A stretch of 38,334 bases of DNA from JBEPVZ01 sp041690695. GTDB taxonomy: Bacteria > Patescibacteriota > Microgenomatia > Daviesbacterales > UBA10151. Made by a program: the position numbers and the translations under genes. Positions 1 to 8,090 of the stretch are shown here, one piece after another (the stretch's first letter is position 1; every line of letters begins with the position of its first letter). The stretch covers positions 1 through 38,334 of the forward strand of contig JBEPVZ010000007.1 of assembly GCA_041690695.1 (NCBI GenBank). The letters run 5' to 3'. The notes below the pieces were generated by a model. It was not told the origin of the DNA and ran no database searches. It saw only the letters and a program-made list of their open reading frames with translations.

Positions 1-44
1 AATCAGAACTTTGCTAAGGTCTCTGGCCCAGTTGTCAGTCAAGC
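1..44. repeat. 44-bp perfect inverted repeat, outer arm (partner 416-459)
   Basis: Bases 1-44 are the exact reverse complement of 416-459, with 371 bp between. Base 45 breaks the match (G where A would be needed opposite 415). The arm begins at the first base of the window. A perfect long match ending exactly at a sequence end is typical of an assembly hairpin or of a contig broken at an inverted k-mer. A real terminal hairpin or inversion cannot be excluded. Confidence 0.9.
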
Positions 45-765
45 CAGTAATAACTATGCCCGATGAGTAAATAAATAAACTTTTTAAAAGACCTAATGAT
101 ATCTCAAAATAATGACTAATGGTCATGAAAATAAACCCACCGATTAAGTTTGCTATTAGACTCACCCCTAGCCCTAATAAAAAAGTCTTATCAAAACGAA
201 TACCTTGCTGAACTATTTTGAGCTGACTAATTAAACTTTTCAAAAAAGCTAGTTTATTAAAAATTTTCAGGGCGTAGCTAAAAAAAGTTCGGTTGGTTAA
301 AAAAACTCCCAGTCCAATAATTAAAATTAATAGGCCGACCGCTGGTAATCTTAAAACATTAAAAATGAAGCTACCTAATAAAGTTATTAAAACAGCAGTG
401 ACAAGCTCCAGAAAAGCTTGACTGACAACTGGGCCAGAGACCTTAGCAAAGTTCTGATTAACTTCTTTAGTTAATAAAAAACTTCTGGCTGATTCCCCAC
501 CGGGTAACGGACTAATTGCTTGACCAGCAACATAAACTTTAATAGCTTGCCAGAAAGTGACTGGAATCTTGATATCTTTAAGCAACAGATAAAACCGATA
601 GCCTTTGAGAAATGAAATAATGATGGTTAGCCCCATTAATCCTAGCAACTCTAATTTAGGAAATTGGGCCATCAAAACCTCAACTTTAGCAATATCAATT
701 GATTGAACCACAGAAAAAATTAAGATGACTAAAAAGATGAATACTCCAACCAAACGAATAATCAT
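1..765 (-). CDS. Flippase-like / lysylphosphatidylglycerol synthase TM-region family membrane protein (partial, runs off the window)
   Basis: The frame is open from ATG at 765 to the window edge (about 255 codons, no stop). It encodes a multi-spanning membrane protein: an N-terminal helix (residues ~3-20), several further hydrophobic segments, and the motif SPLPGGESAR near residue 91, typical of the LPG-synthase TM-region/UPF0104 family. Members move or modify lipid-linked substrates; the substrate here is unknown. The start overlaps the stop of the PAP2 gene as ATGA (765-762), so the two are translationally coupled and probably share a lipid or cell-envelope role. The last ~15 codons (44-1) are doubtful: they are an exact inverted copy of 416-459, an upstream part of the same gene, so the true C-terminus is probably not represented here. 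Confidence 0.72.
   Translation of the reverse strand, partial: MIIRLVGVFIFLVILIFSVVQSIDIAKVEVLMAQFPKLELLGLMGLTIIISFLKGYRFYLLLKDIKIPVTFWQAIKVYVAGQAISPLPGGESARSFLLTKEVNQNFAKVSGPVVSQAFLELVTAVLITLLGSFIFNVLRLPAVGLLILIIGLGVFLTNRTFFSYALKIFNKLAFLKSLISQLKIVQQGIRFDKTFLLGLGVSLIANLIGGFIFMTISHYFEISLGLLKSLFIYSSGIVITGLTDNWARDLSKVLI
416..459. repeat. 44-bp perfect inverted repeat, inner arm (partner 1-44)
   Basis: This arm lies inside the flippase-like gene and encodes, on the minus strand, residues just after the SPLPGGESAR motif. Its reading there is normal for the family, so this copy is the genuine one and the copy at 1-44 is the suspect one. Confidence 0.9.
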
Positions 766-1481
766 TGCTCCGCAGATTTAGATCGGACTTTCTGATAAAC
801 TCCAGCCATAATCACTAACCAAACAAAACCAATCAGATAAGCTCCAAGCACATCCGAGAACCAGTGAGCTCCTAAGTAAATCCGAGACGGACCCACGAGT
901 AAAATTAGAACTGCAAACAAAACCAGGAATAAACGATGCCAAGGACTTTTGGAAAAAAGTGTATATGTTAAAAAGAGCAAAAAGCCGAACAAGCCGATGT
1001 AATATAGAACATGACCTGAAGGAAAACTATCATGTTGAGTATAATGCATAACTTGATGAATTAAAGTTGGGTCAGGTCGAACACGATGAACAAGTTGCTT
1101 AAAAATAACACTGACAACTTCTGCTCCAAAAGTTGAGATAAGAATCATCACCGCTTCCAAATGATGACCTTTCACAAAAAAAGCCGCCCCAATAAACAAT
1201 AACAATAGCGTCCCTGGCAATGCTTCTCCCAACAGCGAGATAAATCGCATGAGCCCATCAAAACCGATTAAATGAAGCGATTGAAGAGCTAATGTAACCT
1301 TTAAATCAAATGGAAAATAAGGATCTTTACTAGCATAATAAGTTAAAATCCCAAAAGACAACGTTACAATACCTAGGCAGAAATAAAATAAAGCCGTTCG
1401 CTTTTGGAAAGTTGGTTTGGAAACCGTTGGCAACGGTTTTTTAACAGCAATCTTAATCTTGGTTGGTGCTTTAGCTTGCAT
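762..1481 (-). CDS. PAP2-superfamily membrane phosphatase (undecaprenyl-diphosphatase / phosphatidic acid phosphatase type)
   Basis: The 239-aa protein carries the full three-part PAP2 signature: K128-x6-R135-P136, PSGH at 154-157, and S199-R200-x5-H206-x3-D210. These form the vanadium-haloperoxidase-like active site, with His157 and His206 as the catalytic pair. About five or six hydrophobic segments follow a basic, cytoplasmic N-terminal tail of ~28 residues. Family members dephosphorylate lipid phosphates such as undecaprenyl diphosphate or phosphatidate on the outer membrane face; the substrate cannot be told from the motifs. It follows the M16 peptidase gene by 6 bp and overlaps the flippase-like gene by ATGA, a pairing that fits lipid-carrier recycling. 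Confidence 0.88.
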   Translation of the reverse strand: MQAKAPTKIKIAVKKPLPTVSKPTFQKRTALFYFCLGIVTLSFGILTYYASKDPYFPFDLKVTLALQSLHLIGFDGLMRFISLLGEALPGTLLLLFIGAAFFVKGHHLEAVMILISTFGAEVVSVIFKQLVHRVRPDPTLIHQVMHYTQHDSFPSGHVLYYIGLFGFLLFLTYTLFSKSPWHRLFLVLFAVLILLVGPSRIYLGAHWFSDVLGAYLIGFVWLVIMAGVYQKVRSKSAEQ

Positions 1482-1487
1482 GAGTTT

Positions 1488-2753
1488 TTAAACCTTTAAC
1501 AACTTTTGAAAAACTTCAGGGTTTTTAAGTGGGGCAATCACTTGTAAATTATATCTGCTTGGTACAAATAACTCTTGCGCGACAGCTTGAATATCTTGAA
1601 CAGTTACTTGTTCAATCTTTTTTAAATAATCTTCAAAACTCTCGAGCTCATGATCGGTCACAAACTCAACTCCAAAATGCTCAGCTAAAAAGTTTGTTGA
1701 TTCACTTCTTAAAGCAATTCGCCCCCGAATAATCTCCTTGGATTTTTTAAGCTCATCTTCGGTCACAGGCTCCATGGTTGTTCTTTGCAATTCAGCCAAA
1801 ATAACTTCTAAACCTTCTTCAACTTTTTCCAATTTTAAACCAGCAAAAGCCGTAAAAGTCCCGGTATCAATCATTGTTTCATGGCCTGCCGCCACTGAAT
1901 AGGCTAACCCCCGCTTCTCCCGAACCTGTAAAAATAACCGGCTCGACATCCCTTCACCTAGAATGATTCCCAGTAATCTGGCTGCAAAGCGGCGTTTATC
2001 ATAACGATCATAACCTTCAACCCCTAAAACTAAATTGGCCTGATCTGTTTGTTTAAAAAACAGATCAACGTTTGAATGAGTTTGTGTCCGAGATTTATAA
2101 GCCAAGAATTTAAATTGACTGCGTTTTGGTAGATCGGAAAAATAATTTTCAGCAATCTCTTTAATATTTTTTGGAATCTTACCCACAAATACTAAAGCCA
2201 TATTTTTGGGAGAATATAATGAATCAATATAGCTCATAAAATCTTGTCTTTGAACACTTAGAATAGTCTTTTCATCTCCGCCAATATCCCAACCTAAAGG
2301 TTGATCTCCAAATTGAAGTTTTTCATACAGATCCCAAACATAACGACCGGGGTTATCCCGATACATTCGAAGCTCTTCAATAATGACCCCTTTTTCTTTT
2401 TCGATCTCTTCAGATTGCATCAACGAATCTTTAATCATTGATGACAATAACTCTGCCGCGAGTTCAACATGTTTAGCAGCCGATTTAATCCAATAATAGG
2501 TATATTCTTTGCTGGTTGCGGCATTGTTAACTGCTCCAATTGAATCAACTAAGTTAGCGATAATCTCAGCGGTTGGATATTTGATTGAGCCTTTAAAAAA
2601 CATATGTTCGAGAAAATGGGAAATACCATTAATTTTTTTAGTTTCATAACGAGAACCAGCTCCAACTGCAACCAGCGAGCTGATTGAATCAAGATGAGGC
2701 ATATCAATCGTAATTAAAGTTAAACCGTTTTTGAGAGTTTGGATCTGATACAT
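1488..2753 (-). CDS. M16-family zinc peptidase (insulinase / processing-peptidase type)
   Basis: The inverted zinc motif HFLEH (residues 46-50) is followed about 76 residues later by the acidic ligand region GVIIEEL (122-128), the HxxEH...E pattern of peptidase family M16. The C-terminal half has the R/Y segment of the family (EKRGLAYSV). At ~421 aa it is a one-unit M16 protein such as those that act as homodimers on peptides. The frame is open 24 codons further upstream, to 2825, but that part would overlap cmk; ATG 2753, 22 bp after the cmk stop, begins with the usual family start (YQIQTLKNGLTL), so it is preferred. It has no signal peptide. Cytoplasmic peptide turnover is the likely role. 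Confidence 0.9.
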   Translation of the reverse strand: MYQIQTLKNGLTLITIDMPHLDSISSLVAVGAGSRYETKKINGISHFLEHMFFKGSIKYPTAEIIANLVDSIGAVNNAATSKEYTYYWIKSAAKHVELAAELLSSMIKDSLMQSEEIEKEKGVIIEELRMYRDNPGRYVWDLYEKLQFGDQPLGWDIGGDEKTILSVQRQDFMSYIDSLYSPKNMALVFVGKIPKNIKEIAENYFSDLPKRSQFKFLAYKSRTQTHSNVDLFFKQTDQANLVLGVEGYDRYDKRRFAARLLGIILGEGMSSRLFLQVREKRGLAYSVAAGHETMIDTGTFTAFAGLKLEKVEEGLEVILAELQRTTMEPVTEDELKKSKEIIRGRIALRSESTNFLAEHFGVEFVTDHELESFEDYLKKIEQVTVQDIQAVAQELFVPSRYNLQVIAPLKNPEVFQKLLKV

Positions 2754-2775
2754 AGACTTTATGCAGTCTAACAAA

Positions 2776-3441
2776 TTAGACAACAGCGGAGCAAGCTTTA
2801 AGAAGGGTTGTGACCGTTTCCTCAATATTTAATTCTGAGGTATCAATAATAATGGCATCTTCTGGGATTCTGAGCGGCGAAACGGCCCTTGTCGTATCTT
2901 TTAAGTCTCGATCGGCAATCTCTTCAAGAATCTTTTCAAAAGTGGCATCTGGCCGAGTTTTCTTTAACTGATTAAATCGTCTTTTAGCCCGAACTTCGGC
3001 CGACGCAGTTATATAAAATTTAAATGGAGTCTCGGGGAAAATTTCTGAACCGATATCTCGTCCCGTCATAACGGTATTTTGACTTCCGCCCAAAGTTTGT
3101 TGAAACTTTTTAGTAATTCTTCGAACATCTGAATTGGCCGCGACCAGCGGCGTAAATTTAGTAACTTCTGGAGTATGCAACGAATCTGTAATATCTTGGC
3201 CTTCTGATAGAATCTGCTGTTTATCGTCACGACTAATAAACTCAACATCAAGATTCTCACAGATTTTATTAATAGCTGATTGATTATCTAAAGAGATCTT
3301 TTTTCTAAGCAGTTTCAATGCCACCAACCGATAAAAGATACCGGTATCAATAAACTGATAATTTAATTTTTGAGCCAGTAGCCAGCCAATGGTTGATTTA
3401 CCAGACGAAACCGGACCATCGATAGCAATAAGCTTAGACAT
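2776..3441 (-). CDS. cmk: Cytidylate kinase
   Basis: The 221-aa protein starts with the P-loop GPVSSGKST (residues 9-17) and has the CMP-kinase pattern DTGIFYR (normally DTGAMYR), the GRDIGSE segment and the lid RRFNQL. It phosphorylates CMP and dCMP to their diphosphates using ATP, so it supplies the pyrimidine pool also fed by the pyrG operon in this window. The start overlaps the end of rarA by 8 bp. The usual bacterial length is 220-230 aa, so it is complete. Confidence 0.95.
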   Translation of the reverse strand: MSKLIAIDGPVSSGKSTIGWLLAQKLNYQFIDTGIFYRLVALKLLRKKISLDNQSAINKICENLDVEFISRDDKQQILSEGQDITDSLHTPEVTKFTPLVAANSDVRRITKKFQQTLGGSQNTVMTGRDIGSEIFPETPFKFYITASAEVRAKRRFNQLKKTRPDATFEKILEEIADRDLKDTTRAVSPLRIPEDAIIIDTSELNIEETVTTLLKACSAVV

Positions 3442-4621
3442 ATTTCTTGTCCTTTATTTTATCAGGTAATAAACTTTCTTTAGAATACATCTCATAGCCT
3501 TTTCCATAACCGACTTCCTTCATCAATTTGGTTGGAGCATTGCGTAAATTCATAGGTATTGGCAAATTACCATGCTGTTTAACGTCTGCCAGAGCCTTAA
3601 AATAGCCGTCATATGAAGATCGGTCCTTTTTACATTGAGCCAAATAAGCTACACCATGAGCTAAATTAATCTGACATTCTGGATAACCAATGACCTCGCA
3701 AGCTTTAAAAACTTCATTGGCAATAACTAAAGCTGTCGGCACGGCCAAACCAATATCTTCTGAGGCAAATATAACCATTCGTCTGGCAATAAATAAAGGA
3801 TCTTCCCCTGCCTCAACCATCCGAGCCAGATAATATAAAGCCGCGTCAGTATTTGACGCTCGCATCGATTTAATAAAGGCTGAAATAGTATTGTAATGTT
3901 CTTCACCAGCTTTATCGTAAGACAGGGCTTTTTTTTGAAAGGCTTCTTCAATATCTTTTTTAGTAATCACCGCTCCACCCACCAATTGAGCCGCAATTTC
4001 TAAAGTGTTAAGCATATTTCGGGCGTCTCCACCACTCATCTCTATTAATAAACCCCGAGCAGATTTATCTAAATCTGATTTTTTAAGACCCAAACCTCGA
4101 TCTTTATCGGTTAGAGCCGAATCAATAATATTTGATAACTCATCTTCTGTCAGACTATTTAAAACCAAAACTCGGGTTCGAGATAATAACGGACTAATAA
4201 CTTCAAATGATGGATTTTCAGTCGTTGCCCCAATCAAAGTTATTAAACCACTTTCAACATAAGGCAAAAAAGCATCTTGTTGAGATTTATTAAAACGATG
4301 AATTTCGTCAATAAAAATTATGGTTCGGGATTTATCTAAAAGACCAAGTTGCTTACGGCTTTTTTCTTCAAAGACTCGCTTGATATCCCCAATTCCAGTT
4401 GAAACAGCCGAAAATTCAATAAATTCGGCATCAACTTCTGCAGCAATAATTCGAGCGAGGGTAGTTTTACCAACTCCAGGCGGTCCCCACAGAATCATTG
4501 AGAAAAGTTGCTTATTTTCTAAAGTTTTTTTTAGGAGTTTATCAGAAGCTAAAAGATGACCTTGGCCCATATACTCAGCAAGATTTTTAGGGCGCATTCG
4601 ATCAGCCAAAGGCGGATTCAT
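3434..4621 (-). CDS. rarA: Replication-associated recombination protein A (AAA+ ATPase, RarA/MgsA)
   Basis: The protein has Walker A GPPGVGKT (46-53), Walker B with DEIH (105-108), the sensor-1 segment GATTENPS and the tetramerisation domain typical of RarA, with the GYGKGY motif near the C-terminus. RarA acts at stalled replication forks and at SSB-bound gaps and interacts with clamp-loader partners. At 395 aa it is slightly shorter than E. coli RarA (447 aa). It starts 41 bp after cysS ends, behind a good promoter (4629-4657), so rarA-cmk-M16-PAP2-flippase can be transcribed apart from the upstream genes. Confidence 0.95.
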   Translation of the reverse strand: MNPPLADRMRPKNLAEYMGQGHLLASDKLLKKTLENKQLFSMILWGPPGVGKTTLARIIAAEVDAEFIEFSAVSTGIGDIKRVFEEKSRKQLGLLDKSRTIIFIDEIHRFNKSQQDAFLPYVESGLITLIGATTENPSFEVISPLLSRTRVLVLNSLTEDELSNIIDSALTDKDRGLGLKKSDLDKSARGLLIEMSGGDARNMLNTLEIAAQLVGGAVITKKDIEEAFQKKALSYDKAGEEHYNTISAFIKSMRASNTDAALYYLARMVEAGEDPLFIARRMVIFASEDIGLAVPTALVIANEVFKACEVIGYPECQINLAHGVAYLAQCKKDRSSYDGYFKALADVKQHGNLPIPMNLRNAPTKLMKEVGYGKGYEMYSKESLLPDKIKDKKYV

Positions 4622-4628
4622 GAGTCTG

Positions 4629-4657
4629 ATAATAGCCGAAAGTTAACCGAAAGGCAA
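4629..4657 (-). promoter_or_regulatory. Promoter of the rarA-cmk-M16 unit (near-leaderless)
   Basis: On the minus strand: -35 TTGCCT (4657-4652), a 17-bp spacer, then -10 TATTAT (4634-4629). Only 7 nt separate the -10 from the rarA ATG, so the predicted transcript starts at or next to the start codon and has no Shine-Dalgarno site. A direct repeat CCGAAAG is present twice in the spacer region on the plus strand. Confidence 0.55.
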
Positions 4658-4662
4658 GCTAG

Positions 4663-6000
4663 TTATTGTTTAATTTTTTGGCCAGTGACTGAGTCTTCAA
4701 TCTCAAAACCCAGTTTTTTAATCTCACTTCGAAGTTCGTCTGAGCGTTTAAAATCACCATGACTGCGAGCCAATTGTCGTTCTTCAAGTAACTTTTCAAC
4801 CTCAGCCGGAATTTCTAATTTTTTACCAATATGTTCCCCTAAATTTAGACCAAGCACTTTATCAAATTCTAAGAGAGTTGCAGCTTTATCCGCCGAAAGC
4901 GCATCAGATTTGACCATCTCCCACATAACCGCAATCGCTTGGGCAGTATTTAAATCATTATTAAGACTATCTGTAAATTTTTTAAGGTATTCTGATGAAA
5001 CTTGGCCTGATTCATCCCAATCATGACTCATTTGACGTAAATTGTTTAAAGCATTCTGAGCAGATTCTAAAGAACTCCAAGTAAAGTTCATCTGATCACG
5101 ATAATGAGCAGTCAAAGTTAAATATCGAAAAGCCAGTGGATCAAAATCTTTAGCTTCTAAATCGGACACTCGGTAAAAGTTATTGAGCGATTTACTCATC
5201 TTTTGACCGTCAACTAATAAATGTTGGCCATGAATAAAGTAGTTTGCAAATTTAACACCATTCCCAGACTGTGATTGAGCGATCTCATTTTCGTGATGAG
5301 GAAATAATAAATCGATCCCACCGGTATGAATATCTAGAGTATCCCCTAAATATTCTTGACTCATAACTGAACACTCAATGTGCCAACCTGGTCGACCTTT
5401 ACCCCAAGGTGAATCATAGCCAAATTCAACCTCCGGAACTGACTTCCAAAGCGCAAAATCTTGAACATTATCTTTAGTATATTCATCGGACAAGATTCGA
5501 GTACCGGTTTTTAAAGTGCTTGAGTCAATTTGAGAAAGTTTGCCATAGTCTGAAAATTTAGAAATATCAAAATAAACGGAATTATCTTTCTCAACATATG
5601 CAAAACCTTTGGCAATTAACTTTTCAATGAAGTTAATCATTTTATGAATATGCTCTGTGGCTTTAGGATTAATATCGGCTGGCAGAATATTTAATTTATC
5701 TTCGTCCTCAAAAAAGATCTTAGTATATTCAGCCGTCAGCTCATCAACTGTCATATTTTTTTCAGCCGCTCGTTTTATAATTTTGTCTTCAATATCGGTA
5801 ATATTTTCAACCAGTTTAACTTCATAACCATTTAACTTTAAAACACGATATAAAATATCGGAAAAGATAAACGTTCTTAAATTACCAATGTGGAGATAGT
5901 CATAAACGGTTGGACCACAGGTATACATCCCAACTTTGGGTGGATTAAGTGGTACAAAATCTTCAACTTTTCGGGATAAGGAATTAAAAAGACGTAACAT
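4663..6000 (-). CDS. cysS: Cysteinyl-tRNA synthetase
   Basis: The class I signatures are complete: HIGN at 37-40 and KMSKS at 267-271. The zinc ligands are visible as C28 (TCGPTVYD), C210 (WHIEC) and the HHENE stretch at 235-239. The 445-aa length is normal for bacterial CysRS (about 460 aa). The enzyme charges tRNA-Cys. The gene starts one base before the stop of the upstream small unknown gene, with no spacing, so it is co-transcribed with ybaB-recR. Confidence 0.97.
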   Translation of the reverse strand: MLRLFNSLSRKVEDFVPLNPPKVGMYTCGPTVYDYLHIGNLRTFIFSDILYRVLKLNGYEVKLVENITDIEDKIIKRAAEKNMTVDELTAEYTKIFFEDEDKLNILPADINPKATEHIHKMINFIEKLIAKGFAYVEKDNSVYFDISKFSDYGKLSQIDSSTLKTGTRILSDEYTKDNVQDFALWKSVPEVEFGYDSPWGKGRPGWHIECSVMSQEYLGDTLDIHTGGIDLLFPHHENEIAQSQSGNGVKFANYFIHGQHLLVDGQKMSKSLNNFYRVSDLEAKDFDPLAFRYLTLTAHYRDQMNFTWSSLESAQNALNNLRQMSHDWDESGQVSSEYLKKFTDSLNNDLNTAQAIAVMWEMVKSDALSADKAATLLEFDKVLGLNLGEHIGKKLEIPAEVEKLLEERQLARSHGDFKRSDELRSEIKKLGFEIEDSVTGQKIKQ

Positions 6001-6411
6001 CTATCCTCCCGCTCCTTGACCGGCTTTAGCTTCAGTTTTAACCTTAGCTTGTTGAACAGCTATCGATTCGCTCTTCTTTTGTTCCTCAAATTCAACTTTT
6101 TGTTTTTTCTGGTGAGTTTCTTGGGCTTTAACTTGTTCTGCTTGTTCCTTCTCTTGCTGAGCTTTAGCACGAGAAGCTCGATCTAGTGCGCTCAGATTCT
6201 CTAAGTAATTTTTAATATTCGCGATCTTGACCTGATTTTCTTGCTCTTTCTTGGCTTGATCAGCCGGATCGAGTGGCTTAGGAGCGGTACCCATAATCGA
6301 ATTTAAGCCCTGCTCGACTGCCTGACCAACTTGATCAGTGACGGGTTTAATAACCGCCTGAGGAATCTCTTGAATTGTTTGTGAAACAGCCGCCTTTGGT
6401 CCATCAGCCAT
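6001..6411 (-). CDS. Small Lys/Glu/Gln-rich protein of unknown function
   Basis: I do not recognise this 136-aa protein. Residues ~1-50 are a mixed segment with several Pro and the pattern TDQVGQAVEQGLNSIMG; residues ~55-130 are almost entirely charged and helical (runs of KQEQ, EEQKK), strongly predicted coiled coil, ending in a Gly-rich tail. There is no membrane segment or signal peptide, so it is cytoplasmic. It sits 1 bp after recR and directly abuts cysS, so it is firmly within that operon. The position suggests a link to DNA repair or translation, but nothing in the sequence proves a function. Confidence 0.75.
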   Translation of the reverse strand: MADGPKAAVSQTIQEIPQAVIKPVTDQVGQAVEQGLNSIMGTAPKPLDPADQAKKEQENQVKIANIKNYLENLSALDRASRAKAQQEKEQAEQVKAQETHQKKQKVEFEEQKKSESIAVQQAKVKTEAKAGQGAGG

Positions 6412-6412
6412 C

Positions 6413-7009
6413 TTAATATTCCTTCCGCCCTTCTAAAGACCTCGATAAGGTCGTTTCGTCAGCGTATTCTAAATCCCCTCCCACCGGCAGGCCACGGGCA
6501 ATTCTGGTAACTTTTACGCCTAGAATTTTAATGAGTCTATCTATATACATAGCGGTTGCCTCCCCTTCCATGGTTGGATTAGTCGCCAGGATCAGCTCCT
6601 TAACTGTACCATCTTTAAGTCTCGGCAAAATCTCTCTAATTTTTAACTCTTCTGGACCAATATTTTCAAGGGGTGAGATAGTGCCATGAAGACAATGATA
6701 TAAACCTTTATAGTGAGTTTTTTCAAGAGCCACAATATCAAGTGGCTCTTCAACCACCATAATCATTGATTTGTCTCGATTTTGATCAGAATCAATTTGA
6801 CAAGGATCGGTCTCAGAGATGTTAAAGCAGATACTACAGAGAACAGTTTTTTCTTTGAGAGCGACCGCAGCTTCAGCTAAACTTTCGGCAACTTCTTTGG
6901 GAGCGCGCAATAGATAATAGGTTAAGCGCTGGGCGGTTTTAGGACCAATACCCGGCAATCTTTCAAAACTTTCAACTAAATCTTGGACAACCTTCGGGAT
7001 AACGGGCAT
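6413..7009 (-). CDS. recR: Recombination protein RecR (fourth zinc-ligand position is Asp)
   Basis: The 198-aa protein has the N-terminal helix-hairpin-helix (LPGIGPKTAQRLTYYL, 18-33), the zinc-finger region (58-73), a Toprim domain beginning MVVEEP (84-89), and the conserved SPLENIGPEEL segment. RecR loads RecA at gaps with RecO/RecF and clamps onto DNA. The normal C-x2-C-x8-C-x2-C finger is C58, C61, C70 and D73 here: the codon at the fourth position reads GAT. Asp can bind zinc, so function may be kept. It lies 15 bp after ybaB, the usual ybaB-recR pair, although dnaX is 6 kb away. Confidence 0.95.
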   Translation of the reverse strand: MPVIPKVVQDLVESFERLPGIGPKTAQRLTYYLLRAPKEVAESLAEAAVALKEKTVLCSICFNISETDPCQIDSDQNRDKSMIMVVEEPLDIVALEKTHYKGLYHCLHGTISPLENIGPEELKIREILPRLKDGTVKELILATNPTMEGEATAMYIDRLIKILGVKVTRIARGLPVGGDLEYADETTLSRSLEGRKEY

Positions 7010-7024
7010 GATTTTCTATTCGAA

Positions 7025-7300
7025 CTACATTCCTGGGAAAGATCCACCCATGAGCGTTTTCATCTCTTCAGCGGCAGCTTTTTGAGCTGATTTTAAACCT
7101 TCATTCACAGCTTCTGTGATCTTATCAAAGTCTGTCTCACCAGCGATTGAGATAACTTTTTGGTCGGCGGTCATGACAACGGTCACCCCTTTATGCTCAA
7201 CAGTAATCTTAATTCCAGCTAACTTTTTTTGAACTTCGATGGCTTGATCGCGCATCTTCTTAATATCACCCAGCTGTTTTAAGTTGTCCATTAAGCCCAT
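7025..7300 (-). CDS. ybaB: YbaB/EbfC-family nucleoid-associated protein
   Basis: The 91-aa protein has the YbaB layout: an N-terminal amphipathic helix (LKQLGDIKKMRDQ), a central beta part (VTVVMTADQKVISI) and the C-terminal tail GGSFPGM, typical of the family. YbaB dimers bind DNA and are linked to recombination with RecR, the next gene. It heads the minus-strand run down to cysS. Its promoter has a perfect extended -10 ending 6 bp before the ATG, so it is probably translated from a leaderless mRNA. Confidence 0.94.
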   Translation of the reverse strand: MGLMDNLKQLGDIKKMRDQAIEVQKKLAGIKITVEHKGVTVVMTADQKVISIAGETDFDKITEAVNEGLKSAQKAAAEEMKTLMGGSFPGM

Positions 7301-7306
7301 GGATGG

Positions 7307-7315
7307 ATTATAGCA
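7307..7315 (-). promoter_or_regulatory. Extended -10 promoter of ybaB (leaderless)
   Basis: The minus strand reads TGC-TATAAT (7315-7307), a perfect extended -10. Only 6 nt (7306-7301) lie between it and the ATG at 7300, so the expected +1 is the A of the start codon. The -35 position overlaps the divergent hydrolase promoter at 7325-7333; the two promoters probably compete. Confidence 0.65.
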
Positions 7316-7324
7316 TACTTTCTA

Positions 7325-7333
7325 TGCGATAAT
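7325..7333 (+). promoter_or_regulatory. Extended -10 promoter of the hydrolase-Mur ligase unit
   Basis: The plus strand reads TGC-GATAAT (7325-7333), ending 10 nt before ATG 7344. The expected transcript has about 3-5 nt of leader. It is back to back with the ybaB promoter inside a 43-bp divergent gap. Confidence 0.55.
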
Positions 7334-7343
7334 TTAGGCATTA

Positions 7344-8090
7344 ATGTACTTAAATTTAAATAATCAGTCCATTTATTTTCAAAAGGTTGGCACCGGCAAA
7401 AAGCCGTTAATCATGCTTCATGGCTGGAAGAATGATGTCACCAGCTTTTATAATTTAATTGATCTTTTAAAAGATGAATTTACTTTATATTTAATTGACT
7501 TACCGGGTTTTGGTCGAAGCGAATTGCCCAAAAAACCATTTACAGTTTTAGACTATGCTAAGGTCGTTAATGAATTTATCGACTCAGAAAAATTGGCTAA
7601 GGTGAATTTATTTGGTCACTCCTTAGGTGGCCGGGTCAGCATTAAATTAGCGGCTCATTATCCTGATAAACTATCACGATTAATTCTTGAAGCCAGTGCC
7701 GGAATTAGACCTGCTCAAGATCCTCCCAAAAAAATCCTTTATTTGTTCGCCAAGATTTTTCATTACACTGTCCCCAATTTATTTAATTTAAAAGAAGTAT
7801 TGCGCCAGAAATTTTATTCATCTCTTGAGTCAGATTATTTAACAGCTGGAGCAATGACTGAAACTTTAACTAATCTTTTAAATGAAGATCTGATACCAGA
7901 TTTAAAAAAAATCACTACCGAAACGTTACTTATTTGGGGAGAGGATGACCAGGCCGTGCCAGTTAAATATGCAAAGCAGATGTATGGATTAATTAAAAAC
8001 TCTCGTTTAGAAATATTTGATAATGTCGGTCATTTTCCACATTTGGAAAAGCCAGAAAGGGTTGTAAATTATGTTGCAGACTTTTGCTAA
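7344..8090 (+). CDS. Alpha/beta-fold hydrolase
   Basis: The 248-aa protein shows the full alpha/beta hydrolase plan: oxyanion segment LHGWKND (25-31), nucleophile elbow GHSLGG with Ser93, the acid in WGEDD (Asp201 or Asp202) and the base in GHFPHLEKPE (His230). It has no signal peptide, so it acts in the cytoplasm. The family includes esterases, lipases and C-C hydrolases; the substrate cannot be read from the sequence. It overlaps the following membrane-anchored Mur ligase gene by 20 bp, so the two are made together; a role in envelope precursor or lipid metabolism is an inference from that. Confidence 0.88.
   Translation: MYLNLNNQSIYFQKVGTGKKPLIMLHGWKNDVTSFYNLIDLLKDEFTLYLIDLPGFGRSELPKKPFTVLDYAKVVNEFIDSEKLAKVNLFGHSLGGRVSIKLAAHYPDKLSRLILEASAGIRPAQDPPKKILYLFAKIFHYTVPNLFNLKEVLRQKFYSSLESDYLTAGAMTETLTNLLNEDLIPDLKKITTETLLIWGEDDQAVPVKYAKQMYGLIKNSRLEIFDNVGHFPHLEKPERVVNYVADFC

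Noticed and set aside
4005..4262. Plus-strand frames opposite rarA (also 4320-4559).
   Set aside because: Shadow frames of a conserved ATPase gene, with no start context.
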